Positions 34,319 to 45,300 are shown, counted from the stretch's first letter. The stretch: DNA of 64,000 nucleotides from Paenibacillus xylanilyticus (GCF_013359935.1 NZ_JABMCB010000176.1:41375-105374), one strand, 5' to 3'. Made by a program: numbers and translations. The notes: a model not told the origin generated them from the letters alone.

Positions 34319-34605
34319 AACCTTACATTGCCCATTTTTTAACACCAGTCCAAGAGACATCAGGAGAGTCCTTGTTGAATGATCATGAGACACGCAGCCT
34401 TGAAGACACCCGTCCTGATGATGTCATCACAAGTAGAAAAGTAACAATAGAAACCTCTACAATAGAAAAAACGGAACCAGATGATTTATTTTTTAGTAAG
34501 CAGACTTTTACCAAACAAGATTCTGAACCTGATGAGTTATATTCACAAAAACAAACCACAACTGAATCACTTGAAGACAGTTTACCTGACGATAATTATT
34601 ATTAA
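34315..34605 (+). CDS. graspetide precursor peptide
   Basis: A 96-residue Thr/Ser/Asp/Glu-rich peptide with no Cys. The N-terminus MKPYIAHFLTP resembles the PFFARFL helix that ATP-grasp ligases bind in microviridin leaders. Four repeats follow: TRPDD (32-36), TEPDD (53-57), SEPDE (70-74), SLPDD (89-93), each of the first three trailed by an S/T..K..T.T segment. Acidic residues next to hydroxyl residues are the ring-forming pairs in graspetides. The start overlaps the membrane-protein stop (ATGA). The multi-core layout suggests several rings or several released peptides. Confidence 0.85.
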   Translation: MKPYIAHFLTPVQETSGESLLNDHETRSLEDTRPDDVITSRKVTIETSTIEKTEPDDLFFSKQTFTKQDSEPDELYSQKQTTTESLEDSLPDDNYY

Positions 34606-34792
34606 TCCTTGTATGTATCAAAAGCAAACTATACTGTAAAAATGATAACTTGCTCTTGCTTCAATAATACTCTACCTTGTTTAAAATGGTGGATATCAGA
34701 CTCCCACCTTCAGAATGTAATATCAGGCAAGTGGGAATGCTGGAAGATTATCATGTTTAGTTACAGGCAGAATTTTATAGTTTAAACGTAAC

Positions 34793-34827
34793 AAAAAAGA
34801 GGTAGGATATTATCCTACCTCTTTTTT
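34793..34827. terminator. bidirectional intrinsic terminator
   Basis: A perfect 17-bp palindromic arm (AAAAAAGAGGTAGGATA) around one base, with A6 and T6 flanks, between convergent units. Confidence 0.95.
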
Positions 34828-34854
34828 AACGATTATATCCTAGTTATATTTATG

Positions 34855-35268
34855 TTATTCACCGTCATTTATCTGATTTAAAACAAATCCTTCTTCAAAG
34901 GTTTGACCGTCAGTGGCCCAGCGAATAGTGACACTTCGAACGTCTTTGTAGCTGCTCACTTCCTCTTTGGCAACTAACTGGACATCTTCATCTTTTTTAA
35001 AATAGTCCATCATGTCAACTGTATTTGAAGGATTAAAAGGTCCATTATCATTCTTATTGATTACATCGATTTCGGCTTTAGTCACTTTATCTGTTCCAAG
35101 ATACTTTATCACGGGAGTACCGATGTACTTACTTTTCTCTCGAACGTAGTTGATTGAGACTGACCAATTATTAGATTTCCCTTCATAAGTAACCCTTTCA
35201 GGTTTATTTGAGCATCCTGTTAACACCACCATTATTACAATAGAAGTTAAAATTACTATTTTTTTCAT
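34855..35268 (-). CDS. lipoprotein of unknown function
   Basis: A type II signal peptide with lipobox LTGC (Cys about 19) predicts attachment to the outer face of the membrane. The remaining 118 residues form a beta-rich domain (WSVSINYVREKSKYIGTPVI) with a C-terminal SVTIRWATDGQTFEEGFVLN typical of small Paenibacillus lipoproteins. No enzyme motif. Ribosome site GAGGTGAGGAA precedes the ATG. It is downstream of the secreted protein at 35331 with a 60-nt gap, so the two are possibly co-transcribed. Confidence 0.8.
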   Translation of the reverse strand: MKKIVILTSIVIMVVLTGCSNKPERVTYEGKSNNWSVSINYVREKSKYIGTPVIKYLGTDKVTKAEIDVINKNDNGPFNPSNTVDMMDYFKKDEDVQLVAKEEVSSYKDVRSVTIRWATDGQTFEEGFVLNQINDGE

Positions 35269-35330
35269 TTCCTCACCTCAAATTACAGAAATCCAAGCAG
35301 ATATTGTATCCACTTGGATTTTCAATATTA

Positions 35331-36209
35331 TTATTTATTTTTATGATACCAGTTCCACTGGTGCCCTTCATCATTAGACTGATCATAGGCCGTGGAAGCA
35401 CTAATTCCGACATCAGGAACTGCACCACCAGAAAATGATAACTCACCATTTAGTGTTAGGTACTTATGGAAGTATTGGGCTACCATTGATGAAGAATCAA
35501 TTCTTCCGCTACCATCATGTGGTTTTGTTATTTTAAATCCGGACCAACCTTTATGCCGATAGACCCCATAAAGGTTTCCATCGCTGCCTGTAAACCCGTT
35601 AATTAAGTTCGCAGAGAAGCCTATGCCGGCTCCTGGAGTATACTTCTTATAGCCTGTTTTACTAGTTCCTTGCGTTTCGGCATATTTTCCACTAGATCCA
35701 CAAAGTGGACAGTGACCAAAAGCCTTGTATGAATATTTTGCACTGGACGGCACAGCATCAAAATCATCGGACCAAGCTAGTCCCCATTGATCTTCAAATG
35801 TATAGGTTGGACCATAGTTCCAATCCCAATTGTAATTCACTTGAAAATCAACTTTTCCTGAAGTTGTTGTGACCTGACTTAGTGAAATGACGTGTGTAAA
35901 ATTTGAAAGTGAGAGCGCACTAACATTGCCTTCCTCACTAGATTCAATGTTATTCTCACTATTCTCGTCTACTGTTGATGAAGCAACATAATGAGAAGTA
36001 TAGACTGCATTTTGATCATAAAGGTCTTGTTTCTGTTCTTGTTCAAGTACCTCTATTAATGTAGACGGGTATCCATTCTCAACTAAATAAGCGTCTAACT
36101 GATCTGTATTAAGATTAACTGATTCTGCTCCGAAGGCAATAGATGAAGTAGAAGATAAGAAAGATACCGCAAGTAAACATGTAAATAACTTTTTAGCGAC
36201 AAACTTCAA
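35331..36209 (-). CDS. secreted Trp-rich protein
   Basis: TTG start after GAGGAGG. The signal peptide covers residues 1-28 (AFGA end). A linker rich in Glu, Ser and Asn leads to a domain of about 190 residues rich in Trp, Tyr, Gly and Ser, containing a single CPLCG pair (about 167) that could form a disulfide. The C-terminus HQWNWYHKNK is aromatic. There is no catalytic motif I can name; it could be a bacteriocin-like or matrix protein. An alpha-type ribosome site and its own upstream region suggest a separate promoter. Confidence 0.75.
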   Translation of the reverse strand: MKFVAKKLFTCLLAVSFLSSTSSIAFGAESVNLNTDQLDAYLVENGYPSTLIEVLEQEQKQDLYDQNAVYTSHYVASSTVDENSENNIESSEEGNVSALSLSNFTHVISLSQVTTTSGKVDFQVNYNWDWNYGPTYTFEDQWGLAWSDDFDAVPSSAKYSYKAFGHCPLCGSSGKYAETQGTSKTGYKKYTPGAGIGFSANLINGFTGSDGNLYGVYRHKGWSGFKITKPHDGSGRIDSSSMVAQYFHKYLTLNGELSFSGGAVPDVGISASTAYDQSNDEGHQWNWYHKNK

Positions 36210-36430
36210 AGAAATTCCTCCTCTAGCTTAAGTTATTGGTAGAAAAAAAGAAATGGAACGAGAAAAATAACAGACATTACCATCAATTGTTCATAATTGT
36301 AATATATAATTGTAAATATTGTAAATAGAACCATTGAACTAAAAGAACTTGTAAACAAGAAATCAAGGTATGGAAAAGGTGCGATTAATCGTCATTTTCA
36401 TTAGGGAGTTTTTTAATTTTGAAAAAAAGA

Positions 36431-36461
36431 AAAAGAGGCTGGAAAGTCTCCAACCTCTTTT
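36431..36461. terminator. intrinsic terminator
   Basis: AAAGAGGctGGAaagtctCCaACCTCTTT, A-rich on the left and T-rich on the right, after the 36474 gene. Confidence 0.75.
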
Positions 36462-36473
36462 GGAGCTCATTAG

Positions 36474-37136
36474 TTAGCTGATTGACCTAATATAACTCAA
36501 TTTGAAAACTTCATCGAATTGAATCTTAAAGTCTTCATAGTAGCGTAGTGCAGATTCACGCTGAGAATAAAACTCCTCTAAGTGCGACTCTTTTCCATCT
36601 TCAATAAATTTTTCTAAAGCGATAAACGCTTCTTTGTATGCATTAACACTTTGATTTGCTGTTAAAAATGAAAAAGAGGATGAATAATCTCTGATTGGTG
36701 TAAAATTTGCTGAGTCAAAACTTTTAGAGTCACTTTCTGCAACTTTAATTAGTTCAGCTAGCTTGGATGTATCAACCTCTTCTTTTAATAATAAATTACC
36801 AAGTATATCGACTAACTCTTGATCAATTTTCTCAAAATTATTGATAAAAGTAGAATGAAATGCATTCAAAAGTTCTAAGTTACTTGAGTACAAAAGATTC
36901 TTATTGACCATAGTGAGTATAGAATTCTTATACTCTACCGTAAAGTTGGCATCTCTAAAGATACTAACAGGAACATAAAGCCGATTCTGAATAATTGTTG
37001 GTTCCACATCGGTCTTCGGTTTAATTTCTTTATTATTGACGAAAATGCTGATTTTTTGTGGTGCGCTTTTCACAGCAAATGCTGCAGGAACACTCAATAA
37101 CGACAGGACAAATGTAAGAATTATAACTTTCTTCAA
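36474..37136 (-). CDS. secreted protein with copper-amine-oxidase-N-like domain
   Basis: TTG start after GAGAGGTG. The signal peptide covers residues 1-21 (AFA). Residues 28-75 (KISIFVNNKEIKPKTDVEPT, RLYVPVSIFRD, SILTMVNK) follow the copper amine oxidase N-terminal domain pattern common in Paenibacillus surface proteins, here half-length. The C-terminal 145 residues are helical without family match. It is divergent from the metzincin gene at 37226, sharing a 90-bp promoter region. Confidence 0.75.
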   Translation of the reverse strand: MKKVIILTFVLSLLSVPAAFAVKSAPQKISIFVNNKEIKPKTDVEPTIIQNRLYVPVSIFRDANFTVEYKNSILTMVNKNLLYSSNLELLNAFHSTFINNFEKIDQELVDILGNLLLKEEVDTSKLAELIKVAESDSKSFDSANFTPIRDYSSSFSFLTANQSVNAYKEAFIALEKFIEDGKESHLEEFYSQRESALRYYEDFKIQFDEVFKLSYIRSIS

Positions 37137-37225
37137 ATTTATTACACCTCTCTATTGATATATTTTGGATAATATTCTATATTATATTTTGTGCTCACAT
37201 TATATTCAAGTAGGAGGAAGCGTAA

Positions 37226-38173
37226 ATGATGGTTGTTAGTAGAAGAAAATATCTTTTCTCGCTTTTAGTTGTTCTTTTAATGTTTTCCCAAAGTATTTAT
37301 CTTCCTGCGGCTAATGCTGCAACAGTTCAAGAGGTTGACTTTAGATCCGACAATTACCCAAACAATTATATTGAGGGTTCAAAAGCTTACGATCGGGTTG
37401 TTAAAGTGTCCCCTACAGTTACAAGTTATCGTCTACACTTTGCAAGAATCGGTTTAGCAAATGGAGATAGAGTATCAGTATCATCATCGTATAACAGTAC
37501 AACTCAAGAAGCAGGTACGATTTACTACTACTCAAACGGGGGCTATACAACTGATGTTTGGACTCCGTGGATTACTGGTCCAGCATATGTGAACTTAATT
37601 ACTAACAAGGATGGCCTAACATCAACTGGTTATGTAATAGACCAAATTGAATATAATGGTACATCATCACCTAATATAAATTCTGCAGCGTTCTTCCCAA
37701 ATTCATTCTCCTCAGTTAGTAACATATCTGTGTATCAGGCACCAACAGTCTCTACATATGGTTATTCTTCTTATGTAACAAATGCTCTTAACCAATTGGA
37801 TAATATCTCTAATGCCAATATCGGTTATACTAATTCAACTTCTACAACTGCTCAGGTTCGAATCTCTGCAAATAATAATTCTGCTTTGGATTATTTCGCT
37901 CTAGTTCAACCCTATGATTCAAGTGGAAAAGCCATTAATGAAACAGACTCAAAAACGTGGAGTTATGCAACAATGGTGTTAAATCATGGTGTTATGACAA
38001 AATGGGGTTTTACTGCATCTAACAAGCAAGGAACGGTAACTCATGAAGTTGGACACTTAGTGTCACTTAGTCACCAAATGAATTTGGATGCAAATTCCAT
38101 TATGAAAACCGGTAAAAAGAATAACACTACATTTACATCACTTGATATATCTAATATTCAATATAGATGGTAG
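37226..38173 (+). CDS. secreted metzincin-like zinc protease
   Basis: ATG after GTAGGAGGAAGCG. The signal peptide covers about 1-31 (NAA). A beta-rich domain covers about 35-145. The protease domain contains VTHEVGHLVSLSHQ (HExxHxxxxxH at about 273-283) and a Met-turn-like NSIMKTG about 10 residues later, the metzincin arrangement of three His zinc ligands plus a Met-turn. It is secreted and probably degrades or processes extracellular protein. The next gene, 15 nt downstream, is coupled and may be an anchor or inhibitor. Confidence 0.85.
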   Translation: MMVVSRRKYLFSLLVVLLMFSQSIYLPAANAATVQEVDFRSDNYPNNYIEGSKAYDRVVKVSPTVTSYRLHFARIGLANGDRVSVSSSYNSTTQEAGTIYYYSNGGYTTDVWTPWITGPAYVNLITNKDGLTSTGYVIDQIEYNGTSSPNINSAAFFPNSFSSVSNISVYQAPTVSTYGYSSYVTNALNQLDNISNANIGYTNSTSTTAQVRISANNNSALDYFALVQPYDSSGKAINETDSKTWSYATMVLNHGVMTKWGFTASNKQGTVTHEVGHLVSLSHQMNLDANSIMKTGKKNNTTFTSLDISNIQYRW

Positions 38174-38188
38174 AAAGGAATTGAAAAA

Positions 38189-38830
38189 ATGACGAATATT
38201 AATATTTCTAAAAAAGTAGCTTATTTTATTGCGATAGCAATTATTCTAATTGTCGCATATGTTTTTATTATCCCGAATGATAGTGAAGCTGCTATATCAG
38301 TTAATACCGAAAAAGAGGTCTTTTCTGCTCGTGCGGATTATCCAGTCATCGATACAGTAAACCAATTAGATGAAAATGCTGACTTAATTGTATCAGGAAA
38401 ATACACAGGTAATAGAGAAGCTTTCTTTCAAACAGATGATCAAGGCGAAATTGTTATTCGGGCTAGTAAGTCTGAATTTGAGGTAAACCAGGTTTATAAG
38501 GGGAATCTTACAAATGGTATTATTACTGTGGCTGAACCTGCTTATGAAGATGAAGAGGCCGTTTATACAATTGAAGGATATAACTTAATGGATATCTATG
38601 ATGATTATGTCCTTTTCCTTGGAGAATCGGATACTGGGGCTTACCGAATTGTAGGAATGTATCAAGGTCAGTATCAAATTGATTCTGACCTTAGTACACA
38701 GAGCTTTGGCAACAAGGGTCCAGAGACAGTTTACTTTGAGAACGATCAACTGGACCATTATTCTTCCTTAAAGGAACAAGTATTTGACTTTTTGTTGGAA
38801 GCAAAAGAAGATTCTAACTTGACTGAATAG
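38189..38830 (+). CDS. membrane-anchored partner of metzincin
   Basis: ATG after AAAGGAATTG, 15 nt after the protease. One N-terminal transmembrane helix (residues 11-29, VAYFIAIAIILIVAYVFIIP) is followed by an extracellular acidic domain of about 180 residues with a beta-sandwich look (IVIRASKSEFEVNQVYKGNL). No Cys. Similar membrane-anchored domains occur with secreted proteases in Paenibacillus and Bacillus, but the function is not known. It could be an inhibitor or a receptor; this is inference. Confidence 0.78.
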   Translation: MTNINISKKVAYFIAIAIILIVAYVFIIPNDSEAAISVNTEKEVFSARADYPVIDTVNQLDENADLIVSGKYTGNREAFFQTDDQGEIVIRASKSEFEVNQVYKGNLTNGIITVAEPAYEDEEAVYTIEGYNLMDIYDDYVLFLGESDTGAYRIVGMYQGQYQIDSDLSTQSFGNKGPETVYFENDQLDHYSSLKEQVFDFLLEAKEDSNLTE

Positions 38831-38867
38831 CCTAGTTTGAAAGTAGGTAATGGTTCCTTAAAGAAAG

Positions 38868-38897
38868 AGAGGCTGGAATAAAATCCAGCCTCTTTTT
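38868..38897. terminator. bidirectional terminator
   Basis: AGAGGCTGGA-ataaaa-TCCAGCCTCT then TTT, between convergent units (38830 and 38905). Confidence 0.85.
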
Positions 38898-38904
38898 CAT
38901 GAGT

Positions 38905-41900
38905 TTAAAAATCAAACACTAACTGATCTTGAATAAAAGTCTCACTATTTTTCATCTTTATCCGTACAGGTGTTGTTTTGTATTGGATGATATCTATCTT
39001 TAATGTTTTCTCTGTTTTAGAAACGGAAATCCCTTGAATATGATCCATACCTATAGATTTCTTATCTTCCACTTTTCTCGGTATTTCTGGTTCAAAATCA
39101 GACACGCCACATAATCGTTTAGTCTCTGCTGTTAAGATTTTGAATGCTTCATTAATGGCTGCAGGATAATCTTCTTCGGAAACAACGTTCAGTTTTTCAT
39201 CAATATCTTTCTCAGCTGCACTTTTCCAAGTCTCCGTAAGTTCCGCTGCAGATAGATTGTTCGCTAAATCCCGTGTTAGTCCGGATTCATTGTCCGTTGC
39301 GAATTTTGCGATCTTATCCGAACGTTCAATTCTACCTTCTACTAATAAAGCAGCAATTCTTTTCTTCATCAGATGCTCGAATTGTTTCATCTGATGCGTA
39401 TTTTTAGCGACATAAAATCGTACTGTACATTCCTTGGTTTGGCCTATTCTCCACGCTCTACGTCCGGCTTGCCGAACGGCATTTATATCATCATTTAGCT
39501 GCCAGAACATAAGGTTAGGCCACAATAGCAAATCTAAGCCAACTTGGACTAACGCTGCATTCATGATCAGCACCTTAGTCCCTTGTTGCTTTTGTTCCTC
39601 TAACCAATCGAACCTGCCCATACTTGTTGTAGTGGACTTGTCCAGGATGGTAGCGTCGATGTTCACCTCTGAAAGGATCTTTTGTATTCGCTCATTGGTC
39701 TTATATTTGTTCGTGAAGTTGGTAAAGATAATACATCCTCGATCATTAGCCAGCTCTTTCCGGATATCCTCTACCAATTTCTGTTCGACTGCAGTTGTAT
39801 AACTTTCATCAAACACTTTAGGGGAAACTCGTGAGAGTAGTTTTCCTTTATCATCAGTAAACTCAACAGTACAATCATGGCTTGGTTGTGCAGCATAATT
39901 CAAAACAGCAGAAGCGTAGTAAGACCAAGCCTTACTTCCTAAATCAGACTGCATTTTCATACATGTATCGTACAATTCCTGTTCAAATTCACGGTATGCT
40001 TGACCATGTTCATCTTCCAGATCGACAATTACAGGTTCTTCTCTTAAACTCACCAAAGGTAATCCTAAATCAGAAAGCTCAACGAATACTGACTTATGAA
40101 GTAGGTGCTTCGCGACCAATTGAGGGGCGATGCCCGGTTTCTCTTTTAGAGAGACCTTTTCAGCACGACGATTCGTCGTACGGCCGGCATTTCCATCATT
40201 CACATCATGGTAAGTCACTTTTTCAAGAACGCCGTATTTTTGGGCCCATAGCTCTTTAGATGTGGAGTGTTCGAAACCCTCGTTAATAAGGGATTGAGGA
40301 TCTGATCGCCACAACGTAGATTGAATAGATGATGAAATTCCGCTGGTTAGTGTTCCGGTGAGAAACATTGCTTTGCTACAGCTTTTTAATAGTTTGTGAA
40401 AAGAAAGTCCCCGCCCACTATTTGAAGCCTTCATTTGTTGGATCTCATCAAATATACCTAGCTTGAAATGGCCCTTCAGGTGTTTTTGGAAGATTTCTGC
40501 AATCATCCAGCGAACCTTGTTTCGGTCCTCTCCCCGACTTTTTAATGCTGGCCGGGCTAATGTACAATTTTTCTTGATCTTGTGTTTTTTTGGTTCCTGA
40601 TCATCTTTGATTGAAGGGGACTTGCATTCACATTGGAGTTGTCTTATGAAGGAAGTATATCTGTTGACATAACTGCGTGGTAATCCAGCAGGTGTAATTG
40701 TTTTATCTAAGCGTGCTTCGTTTAATTCCTCAATTGTTGGTGGGTACTTCGGATATTCAACAATATCTTTCCACGAAGCAACAATGCCAGCTTCAGCATC
40801 TTTTGGTTTAGGGGATTTAATTGGTTGATAACAATCTGGACAACGCCAATTTTGTGTTCTATGGTTCCAGATCGCGCTACAGATAAATTTATTAGCGGTA
40901 AGCTTCATTCGATCCGTTGAGACTAGCACAAATTCAATGGTACCGGATGGGACTTTGCTTTCTTTACTCTTGACTTTGCGTACGTAATCAAGAGCATCTT
41001 CAGTCGAGTTAATAACCCGTATCCGTGTATGATGTTCGCCTAACACCTTAGGGATCTCTTCTCCTGCCCATTTCGGTATCGTTATTGACGGAGCAGTAAT
41101 TAAAACAGAAATTCCCGAATGACTCCCCCGACTATGTTGTTCTTGCGATAAAACGTAAGATGCCGTTAAGGACATCTGCGTCTTACCACACCCCATGTCA
41201 GCATTTAAGAAGGCGGAGTATCCCTCTTTCAAAATCGTTAGGATCCCCATTACTGCTCTTGCTTGTGCAGGAAGACAGATGCGATTGGTCATGCCGATAT
41301 ACTTCGTGTATGTCTGTCCATTATATAGTGGCTTTAAGTACATCTCCATTTTGGTAGAGAGAATTTCGGCATTTTTCCGGAGATAGTCTTCAGTTGTCAT
41401 TCCGTCATCAAATACCACATTTGAGGTCGTATTGGTCGAAGAGAAAACATTGAGGGTACCATCAATGATAGCCTGGTCAATACAAGATAAGACCTCCTCT
41501 TCCTTCATCGTATTAATTTGAATGGTGGTAATCGTTTCTTCCACATCATCAAGATCCGTTTGAATTGTTTTTATGGTAGTCCATTTATCCTTTGGAATAA
41601 GCGAAAGGTATAAATCTGCCCAATCACGAGTTTTTGGTAAGTTGAATTTTTGAGCAATGAATTGACCTGCAAGTTCATTGATGTTTCCTCGAGACATTAA
41701 TATTCTTGGTGGATGAGCCTTATTGTTAGCGTCCGCCTCCAAACAAGCTTCATTGTATTCTTGGACAATGGCCACTCTTGGAAGTAAAAAGGTATGACAC
41801 ACCTTGCTATGAACTTCTTCGATCCTTCTATAATTTCGTGTACTTTTGTAGAATTTCACCTCACCAGAGAAGAAATTGGTTACCATAACCTCTTTTTGTT

Positions 41901-42300
41901 CGTAAAACAAAGCATGAATCGCGCGGCAAGCACTTAAGCTGCCGGCAAGGGAAATCCCAACTAAAGTTGAGTCATCTTCATTGAGTAGAATCATTTTGAC
42001 AAAGGCCTCAAATACTTTGCCTTCCTTTTCTGTTCTAATAATGCGTAAATCCTTTGTTATATAGAGTAGAAATGCCTCAAATTCGCTTGATTCGGGCCTA
42101 TCCATGCTACCAGAAAACATTTCATATAATGAAGACACCGTATGAGGACCAATAGAATACTGTTGAATAGATTCCCACCCTTTACGGGAGGGATTACTAT
42201 AGTATTCTTTGATACTGGCAATCATCGGTCTGCTCATTTGTTTTAATGAAGGATTCATTTCAATTAAACTCTCGTTTTTTTCTAAGATGGATGTTGTCAT
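38905..42300 (-). CDS. SNF2-type superfamily 2 helicase
   Basis: The 1131-residue protein has about 330 unrecognised N-terminal residues, then Walker A NADMGCGKTQMSLTASYVLS (369-374), Walker B-like FDEIQQMKAS near 630, motif III-like FLTGTLTSG, and a C-terminal RecA lobe with GRGCIIFTNF-type strand, VQVGLDLLLWPN and RQAGRRAWRIGQT. A Cys cluster (CPDC..CECKS..C) is inserted between the lobes as a zinc module. Such helicases pair with DUF6094-like methyltransferases in Bacillota plasmids and phages, exactly the upstream gene here (60 nt away). It probably remodels protein-DNA complexes during replication, transfer or defence; the specific role is unproven. Confidence 0.88.
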   Translation of the reverse strand: MTTSILEKNESLIEMNPSLKQMSRPMIASIKEYYSNPSRKGWESIQQYSIGPHTVSSLYEMFSGSMDRPESSEFEAFLLYITKDLRIIRTEKEGKVFEAFVKMILLNEDDSTLVGISLAGSLSACRAIHALFYEQKEVMVTNFFSGEVKFYKSTRNYRRIEEVHSKVCHTFLLPRVAIVQEYNEACLEADANNKAHPPRILMSRGNINELAGQFIAQKFNLPKTRDWADLYLSLIPKDKWTTIKTIQTDLDDVEETITTIQINTMKEEEVLSCIDQAIIDGTLNVFSSTNTTSNVVFDDGMTTEDYLRKNAEILSTKMEMYLKPLYNGQTYTKYIGMTNRICLPAQARAVMGILTILKEGYSAFLNADMGCGKTQMSLTASYVLSQEQHSRGSHSGISVLITAPSITIPKWAGEEIPKVLGEHHTRIRVINSTEDALDYVRKVKSKESKVPSGTIEFVLVSTDRMKLTANKFICSAIWNHRTQNWRCPDCYQPIKSPKPKDAEAGIVASWKDIVEYPKYPPTIEELNEARLDKTITPAGLPRSYVNRYTSFIRQLQCECKSPSIKDDQEPKKHKIKKNCTLARPALKSRGEDRNKVRWMIAEIFQKHLKGHFKLGIFDEIQQMKASNSGRGLSFHKLLKSCSKAMFLTGTLTSGISSSIQSTLWRSDPQSLINEGFEHSTSKELWAQKYGVLEKVTYHDVNDGNAGRTTNRRAEKVSLKEKPGIAPQLVAKHLLHKSVFVELSDLGLPLVSLREEPVIVDLEDEHGQAYREFEQELYDTCMKMQSDLGSKAWSYYASAVLNYAAQPSHDCTVEFTDDKGKLLSRVSPKVFDESYTTAVEQKLVEDIRKELANDRGCIIFTNFTNKYKTNERIQKILSEVNIDATILDKSTTTSMGRFDWLEEQKQQGTKVLIMNAALVQVGLDLLLWPNLMFWQLNDDINAVRQAGRRAWRIGQTKECTVRFYVAKNTHQMKQFEHLMKKRIAALLVEGRIERSDKIAKFATDNESGLTRDLANNLSAAELTETWKSAAEKDIDEKLNVVSEEDYPAAINEAFKILTAETKRLCGVSDFEPEIPRKVEDKKSIGMDHIQGISVSKTEKTLKIDIIQYKTTPVRIKMKNSETFIQDQLVFDF

Positions 42301-42359
42301 AAGTTGCGATAGCTCTTAATTTGAGGCTATCTTTCCTCTCTTTCAATTATGGATTTTAA

Positions 42360-45300
42360 TTATTTTAGGTCGATATGTCCATTTGGAGTGAACACGCGAA
42401 TTATTGACTTTCTTGTATAACTTTCTATCGTTTTAGATGTTCTTGTTTCCGGATCGTATTCGGTCCTTTTACTAAGGTGGGATTCATCTTTAGCAACCAA
42501 CAGTAGCGATAGGTAAGAGCCACCCACATCAAACGCCTTAGCGATCATGTTTGGGTGCTCTTTTCCCCCGCTTCACACCGGACGTGCGACTTTCACCGCA
42601 TCCGGCGTTCCATCAAAGTAATCCCACATTATCAGTTCAACTTTTCCCTAAATGAGAGAATTGATTTCCAAATCTTTGTTCCAAATTCGGAGTAATCTAG
42701 CTTGCTGTGTATCATGCTATGACATTTCATATGCATTGTAGCTAGGTTTCCCACCTTGTTTACTAGATCGCTTGGCAGCATTTTATTGATGTGATGAAAA
42801 TGCAGGTCATATCGATGCACTTCTTTACGACAGATTCTACATTTTCCTTTGTCTCTGTTGAAGGCGTACGCTCTATTTAGATAATATTCGAATGTATACA
42901 GCCTGCCGTTGATGCCAGTGGCTATAAGCATCGAGAGATGTTCACTAAGTGTGTCATCTGCTCGAGCTTTTAATGGTTTCTTGGCGGTACGATTTGAATA
43001 TATCTGCCTTCCCTCCGGGGTGTATGGTGTTTCACTAGGTTTCTTCAACATAGCTTTATTCCATTTGGAAAAACCTATTGAAGTAACCCCTACTTTTAAT
43101 CCCTTATATTCAATAGCAGCAATGTGCTCCGTATAGGATTCATGGATCGATATCAGATTGTTAACCTGATTAGCCCGGGTCCATTTACCACCGAATTTCA
43201 ATAGAGACTTGTATGAAGCGTACTTTAGACGTTCCTTAAAGATAGAGAGAGATATATTAATCCATGTGGCAGCCTGATAGTAGTTTATAAGGCCACGAAT
43301 CTTGTTGTTAACTAGGTTAATATCATGGATCAAGAACTCCATTGATGAGGCTGCCCTGAGATGTTTAATATCTCGGTGTATCTCCTTTACTTTCGTGGCG
43401 ATACGGTCCCTATCTGGCTTTGTCCTGGTTATATAACCGGTACGCGATCTACCCTTCGTTACTTTGTACTCAAATCCTAGAAATCGAATAGTTTTCCTTT
43501 TAATATTGGTTATTTTGGTCTTTTCCTCTGATAATTCAAGTTTGAGATTGCCCTTAAGGAATTTGCAGATCCGGTATTTCCACTTTTCTGCGTTCCTTTT
43601 AGAATTGGTGATCAAGACCCAGTCGTCTGCATAGCGAATCAGATAAGCCGGCTTCAAATTGCTGCTCTCTCTAAGAGCCACCGTCTTTTTTCGATTACGA
43701 TATACTTTCTGCGTCTTCTTATTCTCCCATTCACGCGTGACCCATTGGTCGAAGGAATTGAGATAGACATTAGCAAGAAGAGGTGAGATTATCCCACCTT
43801 GCGGTGCGCCTAAATCGTTAGTTCCGGTCTCTCCAATTACTCCCGCTTGCAACATAGTCTTAATAATCATCAAAACTCTTCGATCGTGAATTCCCATCCC
43901 CCAAAGTTTCCTAAGTAGGATCGAATGATTCACCCTTTCAAAGAATTTGCTGATATCTCCCTCGATGATCCAGTGATGCCCAGTTTTATGGACTACATCT
44001 GTTACCCTGGCTAGTGCCATATGAGCATCACGCATGGGGCGGAAACCGTAAGAGTGCTGGAAGAATTGAGGTTCCAAAATTGGGTCTAAGACCAATCTAA
44101 CGCATTCTTGAATTATGCGGTCGATCACGGAGGGAATTCCTAATTGCCGTTTCTCTGTCTTCCCAGGTTTGTTGATTGACACTCTTCGGAGTGGTCTTGG
44201 ACGGTAGTTCGAAAAAGCTTCTTTTACTCTACCGAGAACCAAATTGAAATCTCTCTGAAGGATATCTTCTTTCATTGTCTCTTTGTCACTACCTGGTGTT
44301 TGGCTACCCTTGTTGCTTTTGATGTTATGGATAGCAGTTAGGATTACTGAATCAGAAGAAATGATCTCTAACAAACCTTTAAAGGATGGGCTTCTTCGAT
44401 ATTCGTAGGATGCTGCCGAGATATTAAACATGGTGTCTTGTATTAATCGGAGCTCGGATTCTGTTTTAGGTGAGTCGAATTTTTGAGCCAATGCAACCAC
44501 CTCCTCTCTACAGAATGAAGGGTCGTTGCTTGGGTATAGTCAGGTGTGCACAACGGCATCCTCGACAAGTTGAATGTTAATGTGGATTACATTGACTATG
44601 CCCCTTCGCCTTGTACTGGGCTTTCCCCAGCTCGGACTACTACGGGCTGCCGCCACTCAGATTAAACGTTCATTTCCTAACGTTTAATGGCATCGGGTTT
44701 TATCCCCCTTGGCATCCATTTCTGAGCTTCAATTGTTCCCTATATCCTAGCCTTACATTTTGCCTTAGCTGCCCTCTTTGACCCGCCAACCGTCTTTTTG
44801 TCCATTACTGGAGGACGAAAGACATTCAGCCATTATGGGCTGAATACAGAGGTCGAAAACCACTAATTCCGTCTCCACGATTGGACCTCTTAATGAGGCG
44901 ATCACCTTCTAATTCAGTAACCTTGGGCTATCGAGCCGTACTAACGAGGGTTCCTATGGTATGTCAGCATAGCAAGTTTGTGGCCTCCCGGCATTTTTTT
45001 AACCATCACAGGTGTATTTGCCGTCTTCACCGAGCTTCACACATTTGATTGATAAATCTCAAATGCATGTCGGAGTATTAGAGCTGAATCGCCAGTATTC
45101 GATCCGGACAGGAACCTCCCCTGTCTAATTGGGTATAGAGTTAGATAGAAAACGTCAAAGGTGACTGACGTTACTTATCCCCTAGTTTTGTTGCGCCTTT
45201 CAGCACAGGTTGTCTAGGAACAATTCGCACAGTGGTCTCCCATATGTTCAGGAAGAGCTCCGGATTGGATTGCTTGAACCTGGTGAGTGATCTTAAGTGG

